Source of the DNA: Castellaniella ginsengisoli
Lineage (GTDB): Bacteria > Pseudomonadota > Gammaproteobacteria > Burkholderiales > Burkholderiaceae_B
DNA length: 32,128 nucleotides
Reading direction: 5' to 3' (one strand)
Assembly (NCBI RefSeq): GCF_039523235.1
Contig: NZ_BAAAEX010000012.1
The notes below the pieces were generated by a model. The model saw only the letters and a program-made list of their open reading frames with translations. It did no database searches and was not told the DNA's origin. Within the stretch, counting starts at the first letter, position 1. Each line of letters starts with the position of its first letter. Both the position numbers and the translations under genes were made by a program. Positions 1 through 7,035 of the stretch are shown piece by piece.

Positions 1-78
1 ATCCCGAACAGGACAGTGAAACGCCTTCGCGCCGATGATAGTGGGTGGACACCTGTGAAAGTAGGTCATCGTCAGGCT
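1..78 (+). rRNA. rrf: 5S ribosomal RNA, 3' part (5' end outside the window)
   Basis: The first ~78 bases match the second half of a betaproteobacterial 5S rRNA. They include the conserved CCGAACAG block near the left edge, the GCGCCGATGATAGTG segment and the closing GTAGGTCATCGTCAGGC. The 5' part lies upstream of the window. A strong terminator follows within about 11 bases, as expected for the last gene of an rRNA operon. The exact 3' end is estimated. Confidence 0.93.
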
Positions 79-88
79 TCTATACCGC

Positions 89-128
89 AAAGCCCCTGCA
101 GAGTATTCTGCAGGGGCTTTGTCTTTTT
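89..128 (+). terminator. Intrinsic terminator of the rRNA operon
   Basis: A perfect 14-bp stem (89-102 with 107-120, AAAGCCCCTGCAGA and its complement) closes a 4-base GTAT loop. It is followed by a T-rich tail, GTCTTTTT, at 121-128. It sits directly after the 5S gene and should end the rRNA transcript before the convergent dctR gene. Confidence 0.93.
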
Positions 129-187
129 CGCCGTCGCCGATTTGCCGTCGCCGATGGCGGCAGCGGCTGTTGCCCAGACGGCGGGTG

Positions 188-778
188 CTACTTGAGCAGG
201 CGCGCCAGCTCGACCGCGGTGCGCACGCCCATTTTGGCGAAGACGTGGGCGCGGTGGACTTCCACCGTGCGCATGGTGATCCCCATCATGTCGGCAATCA
301 CCTTGTTCATCTTGCCCTCCAGGATCAGGCCCATGACCTCGCGCTCGCGCGCCGATAGCGAATCCAGGCGCGCCTGGACTTGCGCCTGGTCGCCGGCCTC
401 CAGGGATGCCCGCAACGCTTCTTGCACGCGGTCCATCAACGAATTGTCGTTGAATGGTTTTTCAAAGAAATCAAAAGCACCGCGTTTCAGGCTGTCGACG
501 GCCATCGGGACGTCGCCGTGGCCGGTCAGGAAAATGACCGGCATGCGCCGGGTATAGCCGCGCGCCTCGAGGGCGTCGAATAGCTGCGCGCCGCTCATGT
601 CAGGCATGCGCATGTCGAGCAGCAGGCAGTCTCCTTCGGGGTTGAAGGCGAAGTCCGTGCCCAGCCTGTCGAGAAAGGGCCGGGCGCCATCGTATCCCAT
701 GGCCTCGATGCGGCGGGATTGGGCCAGCCAGATCAGCGAGTCCCGGATGGCCTCTTCGTCGTCAACGATATGTAGCAC
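188..778 (-). CDS. dctR: C4-dicarboxylate response regulator DctR (FixJ/LuxR family)
   Basis: A 196-residue cytoplasmic response regulator and probable transcription activator of the dicarboxylate TRAP genes to its right. The receiver domain (about 1-115) has the acidic pair D6-D7, phospho-acceptor D55 in CLLLDMRMPD, T85 and K107. A LuxR-type helix-turn-helix fills about 139-196 (LSAREREVMGLILEG, then TVEVHRAHVFAKMG). The start is a GTG at 776-778 with a GGAGGG ribosome site ten bases upstream; it places the first strand of the receiver domain right at the N-terminus. It lies 51 bp downstream of dctS on the same strand, so the two are probably one transcript. It could regulate other genes, but architecture and neighbours fit the DctSR pair of TRAP systems. 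Confidence 0.9.
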   Translation of the reverse strand: MLHIVDDEEAIRDSLIWLAQSRRIEAMGYDGARPFLDRLGTDFAFNPEGDCLLLDMRMPDMSGAQLFDALEARGYTRRMPVIFLTGHGDVPMAVDSLKRGAFDFFEKPFNDNSLMDRVQEALRASLEAGDQAQVQARLDSLSAREREVMGLILEGKMNKVIADMMGITMRTVEVHRAHVFAKMGVRTAVELARLLK

Positions 779-829
779 CTTGTCGTTTCCCTCCGTGGGG
801 CGCGCACGGCCCGCGTGTGTGCAGCCATT

Positions 830-2842
830 TTATGCCTTTACGCGATCGGCGGACGCAGCGGCGGGCAGCGAGAAGCGGAAGATCGTGCCCCCGCCGGGAT
901 TGTCGGCGTAGCTCAGGGTGCCGCCGTGCGATTCCACGACGGTGCGGCATATCTTGAGGCCCATGCCCATGCCATCGGCCTTGGTGGAAAAGAAGGGAGA
1001 AAACAGTTTCTCGCGGGCATGCTGCGGGATGCCGCAGCCGCGATCGGTGACGCTGATGAACACGTTGCCGGGGACAAGCGGGTCGATGCCTGCGCCGATG
1101 TGCAAGGTCCGGCGGGAAGGCTCCATGTCCCGCATCGATTCGATGGCGTTGCGGGTCAGGTTGAGCAGCACTTGCCCGAGCATCATCTGGTCGGCCAGCA
1201 CCGGCGGCGTGTCCGGCGCGATGTCGGTCTTGATCGTGATGAAATGCTGGCTGGCCTGCAGTTCGGCCAGTTGGACGACATCGGCGATCAACGCGGACGG
1301 CTCCACGGGCTCCCGATGGGGTTCACGGCGTTTGGTGAAGGTGTGGACGCTGCGGATGACATGCCCGGCGCGCTGCGCCTGGGTATTGGCTTTCTCCAGG
1401 GCCTCCCGGATGAGGGTCATGCGGGCCTCGCCCGGCTGCGCGTCGGAATCGTTCAGCAGGTTGAGCGCCCCCGTCGTATAGCTGGTGATCGCGGCCAGCG
1501 GCTGGTTCAGTTCATGGGCCAGGGTCGAGGCGAGTTCTCCCATGGTCACCAGCCTGGCGCTGGCCTGGAGCTTTTCCTGCTGGCGCCGGTTCAGATCCTC
1601 GAACCGCTTGCGATCGGAAATGTCCAGGATCGATCCCATCCAGCCCGTCTGACGGCCGTTTTCATCGACCAGCGCGGATTCGTACACCAGCACGGGAAAG
1701 CGCTCCTGGTCCCGGCGCAGGAAGATCGTCTCGAAACCTTGGGTGTTGATCTTGCCCGCGATGCGCAGGGCAAAACGTTCCTGGTATTCATCCATGACCT
1801 CCGGGGCCCAATAGGGCATGGGCGGTGAACGCCCGATCAGATCCTGGGCGGGGATGCCGACCATCCGGCAAAAGGCGGGGTTGACGTAGGTGATCCTGCC
1901 GCTCAGGTCGTACACCCGCAAGCCGGTCACCAGGGAGTCCTCCATGGCCGTGCGAAAGGCGATCTGTTCGCGCAGCGCCCGTTCGACGGCCATTCGGCGG
2001 TTGATGTCGCGCCACAGGGCGGCGAGGCTCCAGAACAGTCCCAGCGTCAAGACGACGATGACGACGATCAGCAGGTTGGGCAGCAGCTTGGGCGCGCCCC
2101 TGACGCTGTTGGTGCGCAACGTGATGTCCGCATAGGGCAGGTGCAGGTCGTGCGCGTAGGTATACACACCCCGCCCGGCGCCGCCCGCGGTGCGCCGCCC
2201 CAAAGTGCGCTCGTAGCGGTCGGTGAGGTGGATCTCGTTCTTCTGGGCGAACCACCAGGGCACCATTTGTTCCAGGATGCCGGTCAGGGAGTAGGTGGCG
2301 ATCACGCTGCCGGCGTAGCGCCCGCCCTGATGGATTGGAAAGAAATAATCCATGAGGGCGGGGTGCTGCTCGTCTACAGGCGGATCCGGCTGGCTGTATT
2401 CCGGCGCCAGGGTGGCGCGGATGCGGTCCAGTTTCACGCGCAGCGGTTCGGGCAGTTCGGTCAGTGAAAAAGAGGTGTTCCGGTCGGAGCCCGCCCCCCG
2501 GCCGTCCGCGCCGATCCAGATGATGCGCGTGAGCTCGGGATGAGTGCGCAATAAAAAGCGCATCCGCTTCTGCAGTTTTTCGCCGGCCAGATGGCCAGCG
2601 GCGATCTCATTGGCCAGCGAATGGAAATCGTCTTCATTGCGCCCAAGCTGAAAGCGGATGGTCTGCTCGACCCAGAGCGTATCGGCGATCAACTGCTCCT
2701 GGCGCTCTGTCGATTCCATTTGCTGCGCCTGATGCGGCAGCCAGATGACGGTGGTCAGGAACAGCAGCGCGCACAGGACCGGCACCAGCCATTGCCAGGT
2801 GCGCCGGTGAACGAGCGGAGTGTGGGCGGTCAAGGGAGGCAT
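830..2842 (-). CDS. dctS: Sensor histidine kinase DctS for C4-dicarboxylates
   Basis: A 670-residue membrane sensor kinase, partner of DctR. The first membrane helix is at about 16-35, followed by a periplasmic sensing domain of about 215 residues, a second helix at about 255-277 and a PAS domain at about 298-410 (GLRVYDLSGRITYVNPAF). The kinase core follows: H-box with phospho-acceptor H443 in AHELNQP, N-box around N565 (LTRNAIE), D600 in TDRGCGIP, and a GMGMGL lid near 624. The frame stays open upstream to 3058, which would add 72 residues with no membrane or domain signal and overlap the divergent dctP gene. The ATG at 2842, just before the first helix, is preferred although its ribosome site is weak. 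The double-helix plus PAS layout is that of the DctS/DctB kinase family. Confidence 0.88.
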   Translation of the reverse strand: MPPLTAHTPLVHRRTWQWLVPVLCALLFLTTVIWLPHQAQQMESTERQEQLIADTLWVEQTIRFQLGRNEDDFHSLANEIAAGHLAGEKLQKRMRFLLRTHPELTRIIWIGADGRGAGSDRNTSFSLTELPEPLRVKLDRIRATLAPEYSQPDPPVDEQHPALMDYFFPIHQGGRYAGSVIATYSLTGILEQMVPWWFAQKNEIHLTDRYERTLGRRTAGGAGRGVYTYAHDLHLPYADITLRTNSVRGAPKLLPNLLIVVIVVLTLGLFWSLAALWRDINRRMAVERALREQIAFRTAMEDSLVTGLRVYDLSGRITYVNPAFCRMVGIPAQDLIGRSPPMPYWAPEVMDEYQERFALRIAGKINTQGFETIFLRRDQERFPVLVYESALVDENGRQTGWMGSILDISDRKRFEDLNRRQQEKLQASARLVTMGELASTLAHELNQPLAAITSYTTGALNLLNDSDAQPGEARMTLIREALEKANTQAQRAGHVIRSVHTFTKRREPHREPVEPSALIADVVQLAELQASQHFITIKTDIAPDTPPVLADQMMLGQVLLNLTRNAIESMRDMEPSRRTLHIGAGIDPLVPGNVFISVTDRGCGIPQHAREKLFSPFFSTKADGMGMGLKICRTVVESHGGTLSYADNPGGGTIFRFSLPAAASADRVKA

Positions 2843-2910
2843 GCCGGATGAGTTTTTCTTAGTGTATCCGAGCCTTGCGGCCCCAGTGCCGGATCGGCGC
2901 CCGGCGCGCT

Positions 2911-2924
2911 TGTGGATTTCCACA
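2911..2924. promoter_or_regulatory. Perfect inverted repeat, candidate operator between dctS and the first dctP
   Basis: TGTGGA-TT-TCCACA is a perfect 6-bp inverted repeat with a 2-base centre. It lies one base upstream of the candidate -35 box of the rightward dctP promoter, in the gap between the divergent dctS and dctP genes. This is where an activator such as DctR would be expected to bind. Its binding protein is inferred, not shown. Confidence 0.4.
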
Positions 2925-2925
2925 G

Positions 2926-2954
2926 TTGAAAGCAGTGTCCCGGTTGCCCAGAAT
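2926..2954 (+). promoter_or_regulatory. Candidate sigma-70 promoter of the first dctP gene
   Basis: TTGAAA (2926-2931), a 17-base spacer and CAGAAT (2949-2954) make a fair sigma-70 promoter with a weak -10 box. Transcription would start near 2961, about 46 bases before the ATG at 3007, which supports that start over in-frame codons further upstream. The weak -10 fits a promoter that needs an activator. Confidence 0.45.
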
Positions 2955-3006
2955 GGCGGCAAATGTATCAATGATGCGAATGCCGAGCCCGAATACCGCC
3001 GCAGTG

Positions 3007-4008
3007 ATGAAATTATTTGCCATTCTGTTCTCCTGGATATCCGCGTGCCTGTTGCCATCGCATGCGGTTCAGGCGCAGCAGGAGCCTATTGTCATCCGGT
3101 TCAGCCATGTGGTGGCTGCGGATACGCCCAAGGGCAAAGCGGCGGTCCGCTTCAAGCAACTGGCCGAAGAGGCAACCCACGGCCGGGTGCGCGTGCAGGT
3201 CTATCCGAATAGCGAGCTTTACCGCGACCGCGAGGAACTGGAAGCGCTTCAGTTGGGCGCGGTCGAAATGATTGCGCCTTCCTTGTCCAAATTCGGGCCG
3301 CTGGGCGTGCGTGAATTTGAAGTCTTTGATTTGCCGTTCCTGTTTCCAGACGAAGCGGCGCTGCACCGGATCACGAATGGGCCGATCGGCGCCGGCATGC
3401 TGCAGCGGTTGCGCCTCAAGGGGGTCATCGGCCTGGCGTTCTGGGACAATGGATTCAAGTCCTTCTCGGCCAACAGGCCGCTGCTCGCGCCTTCCGATCT
3501 GACCGGTCTGCGCCTGCGCATTCAACCCTCCCGGGTGCTCGATGCCCAGATGAGGGCGCTGGGCGCGCAGCCGATGACCATGCGTTTTGGCGAGGTCTAC
3601 GCGGCGCTTGAGGCGGGGGTGGTGGATGGCACCGAGAATCCGCCCTCGAATTTCTATACCCAGGGCATGCAAGACGTGCAGTCGCACTTCACGGTGTCCA
3701 ATCACGGTTATCTGGGATATGCGGTGATCGTCAACCGGAAGTTCTGGGAAGACCTGCCTTCCGAGGTCCGCGAGGCGCTGGAAGAGGCCATGCGCAAGGC
3801 GACGGCCTATGCCGCCTCGATTTCACAAGCCGAGAACGACCGCGCCTTGAATGCGATCCGTGCGTCCGGCAAGACACAAGTGCATGTCCTGACGGAAACG
3901 GAGCGTCAGGCATGGAAGAAAGCTCTGTCCGCCGTCAGCGTCGAGATGGAAGACGTGATCGGCAGGCAACTGATCGCCGATATCCGGCGAACGATCGGAA
4001 CCCGTTAG
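3007..4008 (+). CDS. dctP: TRAP transporter substrate-binding protein DctP, first paralogue
   Basis: A 333-residue periplasmic solute-binding protein of the DctP family. A signal peptide (about 1-23) ends in AVQA before QQEP. The mature part carries the family landmarks: FSHVVAADTPKGKA at about 32-45, VFDLPFLF at 106-113, the carboxylate-binding arginine R171 in LRIQ, and ENPPSNFYTQ at 210-219. By eye it is about half identical to the next gene, which has the same length, so the two look like a tandem duplication that has diverged. In the ligand-site motif the tryptophan of the usual ENPWSN is replaced by proline. The start at 3007 gives a standard signal peptide; the frame stays open to 2875, which would bury it. 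It has its own candidate promoter and is divergent from dctS. It may bind a different acid or serve as an accessory sensor. Confidence 0.85.
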   Translation: MKLFAILFSWISACLLPSHAVQAQQEPIVIRFSHVVAADTPKGKAAVRFKQLAEEATHGRVRVQVYPNSELYRDREELEALQLGAVEMIAPSLSKFGPLGVREFEVFDLPFLFPDEAALHRITNGPIGAGMLQRLRLKGVIGLAFWDNGFKSFSANRPLLAPSDLTGLRLRIQPSRVLDAQMRALGAQPMTMRFGEVYAALEAGVVDGTENPPSNFYTQGMQDVQSHFTVSNHGYLGYAVIVNRKFWEDLPSEVREALEEAMRKATAYAASISQAENDRALNAIRASGKTQVHVLTETERQAWKKALSAVSVEMEDVIGRQLIADIRRTIGTR

Positions 4009-4072
4009 AGCGGGGCCGATCGAGGTTTTTCGCGTTTGATTTCAGACCCACCATAAATAGGGAGACTTTGTC

Positions 4073-5074
4073 ATGAAAATCCGCATCCCCGCCGTCAAGG
4101 CCTTGAGCGTCTGCATTGCGCTGGCTTTTTCCTCCGGAGCGCTGGCCGATCAGCCCATCGTCGTGAAGTTCAGCCACGTCGTTGCCGAAAACACCCCCAA
4201 GGGGCAGGGCGCGCTCAAGTTCAAGGAACTGGCCGAGGCCAACCTGCCGGGCAAGGTCGAAGTCCAGGTGTTCTCCAACTCGCAGCTCTTTGGCGATGGC
4301 AAGGAAATGGAAGCCTTGCTGCTGGGCGACGTGCAGATCATCGCGCCGTCCCTGGCCAAGTTCGACCGCTATACCAAGAAGCTGCAGATTTTCGATCTTC
4401 CGTTCATGTTCGACGACATGGCCGCGCTGGACCGCTTTCAGTCCAGCGACGCCGGGCAGGAACTGCTGAACTCCATGAAATCCAAGGGCATTCAGGGCCT
4501 GGCCTACTGGCATAACGGCCTGAAGCAGATGTCCAGCAACAAGGACAAGCTTGTCCGTCCGGAAGACATCAAGGGCCTGAAGTTCCGCATCCAGTCTTCC
4601 GACGTGCTGGAAGCTCAGTTCCGCCAGTTGGGCGCCAATCCCCAGAAGCTGGCCTTTGCGGAGGTCTATCAGGCCTTGCAGACCGGCGTGGTCGATGGCG
4701 CTGAAAATCCCTGGTCGAACATCTACTCGCAAAAATTCCACGAGGTCCAGAAGACCATCGCGGTCACCAACCACGGCGCGCTGGACTACATGGTAATCAC
4801 CAATTCCGGCTGGTGGGATGGTCTGCCCGAGGACATCCGTGCGGGCCTGCAAAAAGCCATGGCGGGGGCGACGGAGCATGCCAACAAGCTGGCCGCCGAA
4901 ATCAACGATCGCGACCAGAAGCGCATCGCCGAAGCCGGCAAAGCGAAGATCCAGACCCTGACCAAGCGGGATATCGCCGCCTGGCGCGAAGCCGTCCGGC
5001 CTGTCTGGGCGAAGTTCTCCGACCAGATCGGCGAAGACCTGATCGCGAAGGCCCGGGCGTCCAACGGCGACTGA
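4073..5074 (+). CDS. dctP: TRAP transporter C4-dicarboxylate-binding protein DctP
   Basis: A 333-residue periplasmic binding protein expected to hand C4-dicarboxylates such as succinate, fumarate or malate to the DctQM permease. The signal peptide ends at ALA before DQP (about residue 25). It has FSHVVAENTPKGQG at 33-46, IFDLPFMF, the conserved arginine R172 in KFRIQSS that grips the substrate carboxylate, and the canonical ENPWSNIYSQK at 211-221. An AGGGAGA ribosome site precedes the ATG. It lies 64 bp after the first dctP and 64 bp before dctQ. Because it keeps all family motifs and is adjacent to the permease genes, this copy is the likelier transport partner. Confidence 0.93.
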   Translation: MKIRIPAVKALSVCIALAFSSGALADQPIVVKFSHVVAENTPKGQGALKFKELAEANLPGKVEVQVFSNSQLFGDGKEMEALLLGDVQIIAPSLAKFDRYTKKLQIFDLPFMFDDMAALDRFQSSDAGQELLNSMKSKGIQGLAYWHNGLKQMSSNKDKLVRPEDIKGLKFRIQSSDVLEAQFRQLGANPQKLAFAEVYQALQTGVVDGAENPWSNIYSQKFHEVQKTIAVTNHGALDYMVITNSGWWDGLPEDIRAGLQKAMAGATEHANKLAAEINDRDQKRIAEAGKAKIQTLTKRDIAAWREAVRPVWAKFSDQIGEDLIAKARASNGD

Positions 5075-5090
5075 GGCTCGGCTTGATCGC

Positions 5091-5112
5091 GCGGCCGCCA
5101 CGAGGCGGCCGT
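5091..5112 (+). promoter_or_regulatory. Intercistronic hairpin between dctP and dctQ
   Basis: A 9-bp stem (5091-5099 with 5104-5112; eight GC pairs and one GU) closes an ACGA loop and is followed by TTTCGT. It lies between the binding-protein gene and the permease genes. Such hairpins often shield the upstream mRNA or end part of the transcripts, so that binding protein exceeds permease. The short U-tract suggests partial termination at most. Confidence 0.5.
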
Positions 5113-5138
5113 TTCGTATCCTGACAAAGGAGTTCTCC

Positions 5139-5678
5139 ATGCCTAGAACCTGGCTGGAACATATCGAGGAGGGCCTGATCGCCTTTCTCCTGGCGGCAAT
5201 GACCGTGGTGACGTTCGCCCAGGTCGTGGCCCGCTACGTCTTCAACTACAGCTTTGTCTGGGCGTTGGAGCTGACCATGTTTTTCTTCGGCGCCCTGATC
5301 TTCCTGGGCATCTCTTACGGCGTGCGCGTGGGCGCGCATATCGGGGTGGATGCGCTCGTGCGCATTCTGCCCGCCCGGGCGGCCCATGCGATGACGATCG
5401 TCAGCACCCTGCTGTGCATCTTGTATGCGGCCATCGTCGTCTACGGCGCCTGGATCTACGTCGACAAGATCTACACCATCGGCATCCTGGCCCAGGATCT
5501 GCCCGTCCCGCAGTGGGTGCCGCGCGTGGTGCTGCCGCTGGGTTATATCCTGCTCCTGTGGCGCCTGGGCGAGGTCCTGTGGAACCTGCTGAAGGGCGGG
5601 CACGCCTCGTTGCTGGGTGACGAGGTCGCCGATGCCATGAAATACCGCAGCGATGATTCCAAGGGAGACGCCGCATGA
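5139..5678 (+). CDS. dctQ: TRAP transporter small permease subunit DctQ
   Basis: A 179-residue inner-membrane protein, the small four-helix subunit of the TRAP transporter. Hydrophobic segments lie at about 14-35, 44-62, 83-105 and 129-147. The family signature is present near the end of the first helix and start of the second (QVVARYVFNYSFVWALEL), as is the GVRVGAHIGVD segment. An AAAGGAG ribosome site sits seven bases before the ATG. Its stop overlaps the dctM start as ATGA, which indicates translational coupling. It forms a complex with DctM that moves the DctP-bound acid using the sodium gradient, as known for the family. Confidence 0.93.
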   Translation: MPRTWLEHIEEGLIAFLLAAMTVVTFAQVVARYVFNYSFVWALELTMFFFGALIFLGISYGVRVGAHIGVDALVRILPARAAHAMTIVSTLLCILYAAIVVYGAWIYVDKIYTIGILAQDLPVPQWVPRVVLPLGYILLLWRLGEVLWNLLKGGHASLLGDEVADAMKYRSDDSKGDAA

Positions 5679-6952
5679 CCACCACCGCCCTTTTCGTCCT
5701 GCTGTTCGTCTTCATGTTCATGGGCATGCCCGTGGCCGTGGCCCTGGGCTTGTCCTCGCTGCTGACCATCATGGCCTTCGGCCACGATTCGCTGGCTTCG
5801 CTCTCGCTCAAGCTTTATGAGACGTCCGAGCACTTTACCTTGATGGCGATCCCCTTCTTCGTGCTGGCGGGCGCTTTCATGACGACCGGCGGCGTGGCCC
5901 GGCGCATGATCCGCTTTGCCATCGCTGCCGTGGGCCATCTGCACGGCGGCCTGGCGATTGCCTCGGTGCTGGCCTGCGTGCTGTTCGCCGCCGTTTCGGG
6001 CTCTTCACCGGCCACCGTGGTGGCTGTGGGTTCGATCGTGATTGCCGGTATGGTACGCGCCGGCTACACGGAAAGTTTCGCTGCGGGGGTGATCTGTAAC
6101 GCCGGTACGCTCGGCATTCTTATCCCGCCATCCATCGTTCTGGTGGTCTACGGCGCGGTCACGGAAACATCGGTGGGGGCCCTGTTCATGGCCGGCGTCG
6201 TTCCCGGGCTGTTGCTGGGCCTGGTGCTGATGGTGGCCATCTACATCGTTGCGCGCGTGCGCAACATGCCGCGCCAGCCGCGCGCGTCGATCGGCGAGGT
6301 CCTGAGGGCGGGCCGCGACTCGATCTGGGGGCTGCTGCTGATCATCATCATCCTGGGGGGGATCTACGGCGGAATCTTCACGCCCACCGAAGCGGCCGCC
6401 GTGGCTGCCGTCTATGCTTTCGCCATCGCGGTTTTCGTCTATCGCGACATTGGCTTCAAGCAGGTGCCCGAGGTCCTGATCGATGCGGCCAAGGTGACCA
6501 TCATGCTGATGTTCATCATCGCCAACGCGCTGCTGTTCGCCCATGTGCTGACCACCGAACGCATTCCCCAGGCCATTGCCGAGCAGATCATCGCCTGGGA
6601 CATGAGCGCCTGGCAGTTCCTGATCGTGGTCAACATTCTGCTGCTGGTGGCTGGTGCCTTCATGGAGCCGACCGGCATCATCCTGATCCTGGCCCCGATC
6701 CTGTTCCCGATCGCCACCCAGATGGGCATCGATCCGGTGCACCTGGGCATCATCATGGTGATCAACCTGGAAATCGGCATGGTCACCCCGCCCGTAGGCC
6801 TGAACTTGTTCGTGACGGCCGGCATTACCAAGATGAGCATCGGGCAGGTCATCCGGGCCGCGTTCCCGTGGCTGTCCCTTTTGCTGGTCTACCTGGTCTT
6901 CATCACCTACGTGCCCGCCATCAGCCTCTGGCTGCCCAGCCTGTTGGGCTGA
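5675..6952 (+). CDS. dctM: TRAP transporter large permease subunit DctM
   Basis: A 425-residue integral membrane protein with about twelve hydrophobic segments spread over its whole length, the transport subunit of the TRAP system. Typical family segments include FFVLAGAFMTTGGVARRMIRF near residues 66-86, VSGSSPATVVAVGSI (about 108-122), GTLGILIPPSI (about 143-153) and the C-terminal MVTPPVGLNLFV. It starts within the dctQ stop codon (ATGA overlap). Length and motifs fit the DctM/SiaM family without truncation. It is the last gene of the operon and is followed by a strong terminator. Confidence 0.95.
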   Translation: MTTTALFVLLFVFMFMGMPVAVALGLSSLLTIMAFGHDSLASLSLKLYETSEHFTLMAIPFFVLAGAFMTTGGVARRMIRFAIAAVGHLHGGLAIASVLACVLFAAVSGSSPATVVAVGSIVIAGMVRAGYTESFAAGVICNAGTLGILIPPSIVLVVYGAVTETSVGALFMAGVVPGLLLGLVLMVAIYIVARVRNMPRQPRASIGEVLRAGRDSIWGLLLIIIILGGIYGGIFTPTEAAAVAAVYAFAIAVFVYRDIGFKQVPEVLIDAAKVTIMLMFIIANALLFAHVLTTERIPQAIAEQIIAWDMSAWQFLIVVNILLLVAGAFMEPTGIILILAPILFPIATQMGIDPVHLGIIMVINLEIGMVTPPVGLNLFVTAGITKMSIGQVIRAAFPWLSLLLVYLVFITYVPAISLWLPSLLG

Positions 6953-6973
6953 TCGGTCAGGCTCCGCGCTGAA

Positions 6974-7007
6974 AAAAGGCCGGCCGCCCAGGGGCGGCCG
7001 GCCTTTT
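6974..7007. terminator. Bidirectional terminator between dctM and the Nramp-like gene
   Basis: A perfect 15-bp stem (6974-6988 with 6993-7007) with a CAGG loop has an AAAA run on its left arm and a TTTT run on its right arm. It lies between two convergent genes and can serve both strands. Confidence 0.92.
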
Positions 7008-7035
7008 CAATGCCGCACAGGCGGCGTGGCGGGGA

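Noticed and set aside
130..155. A 12-base direct repeat (GCCGTCGCCGAT twice, two bases apart) after the rRNA terminator
   Set aside because: Short, GC-rich and only two units; no further copies nearby and no sign of an attachment site.
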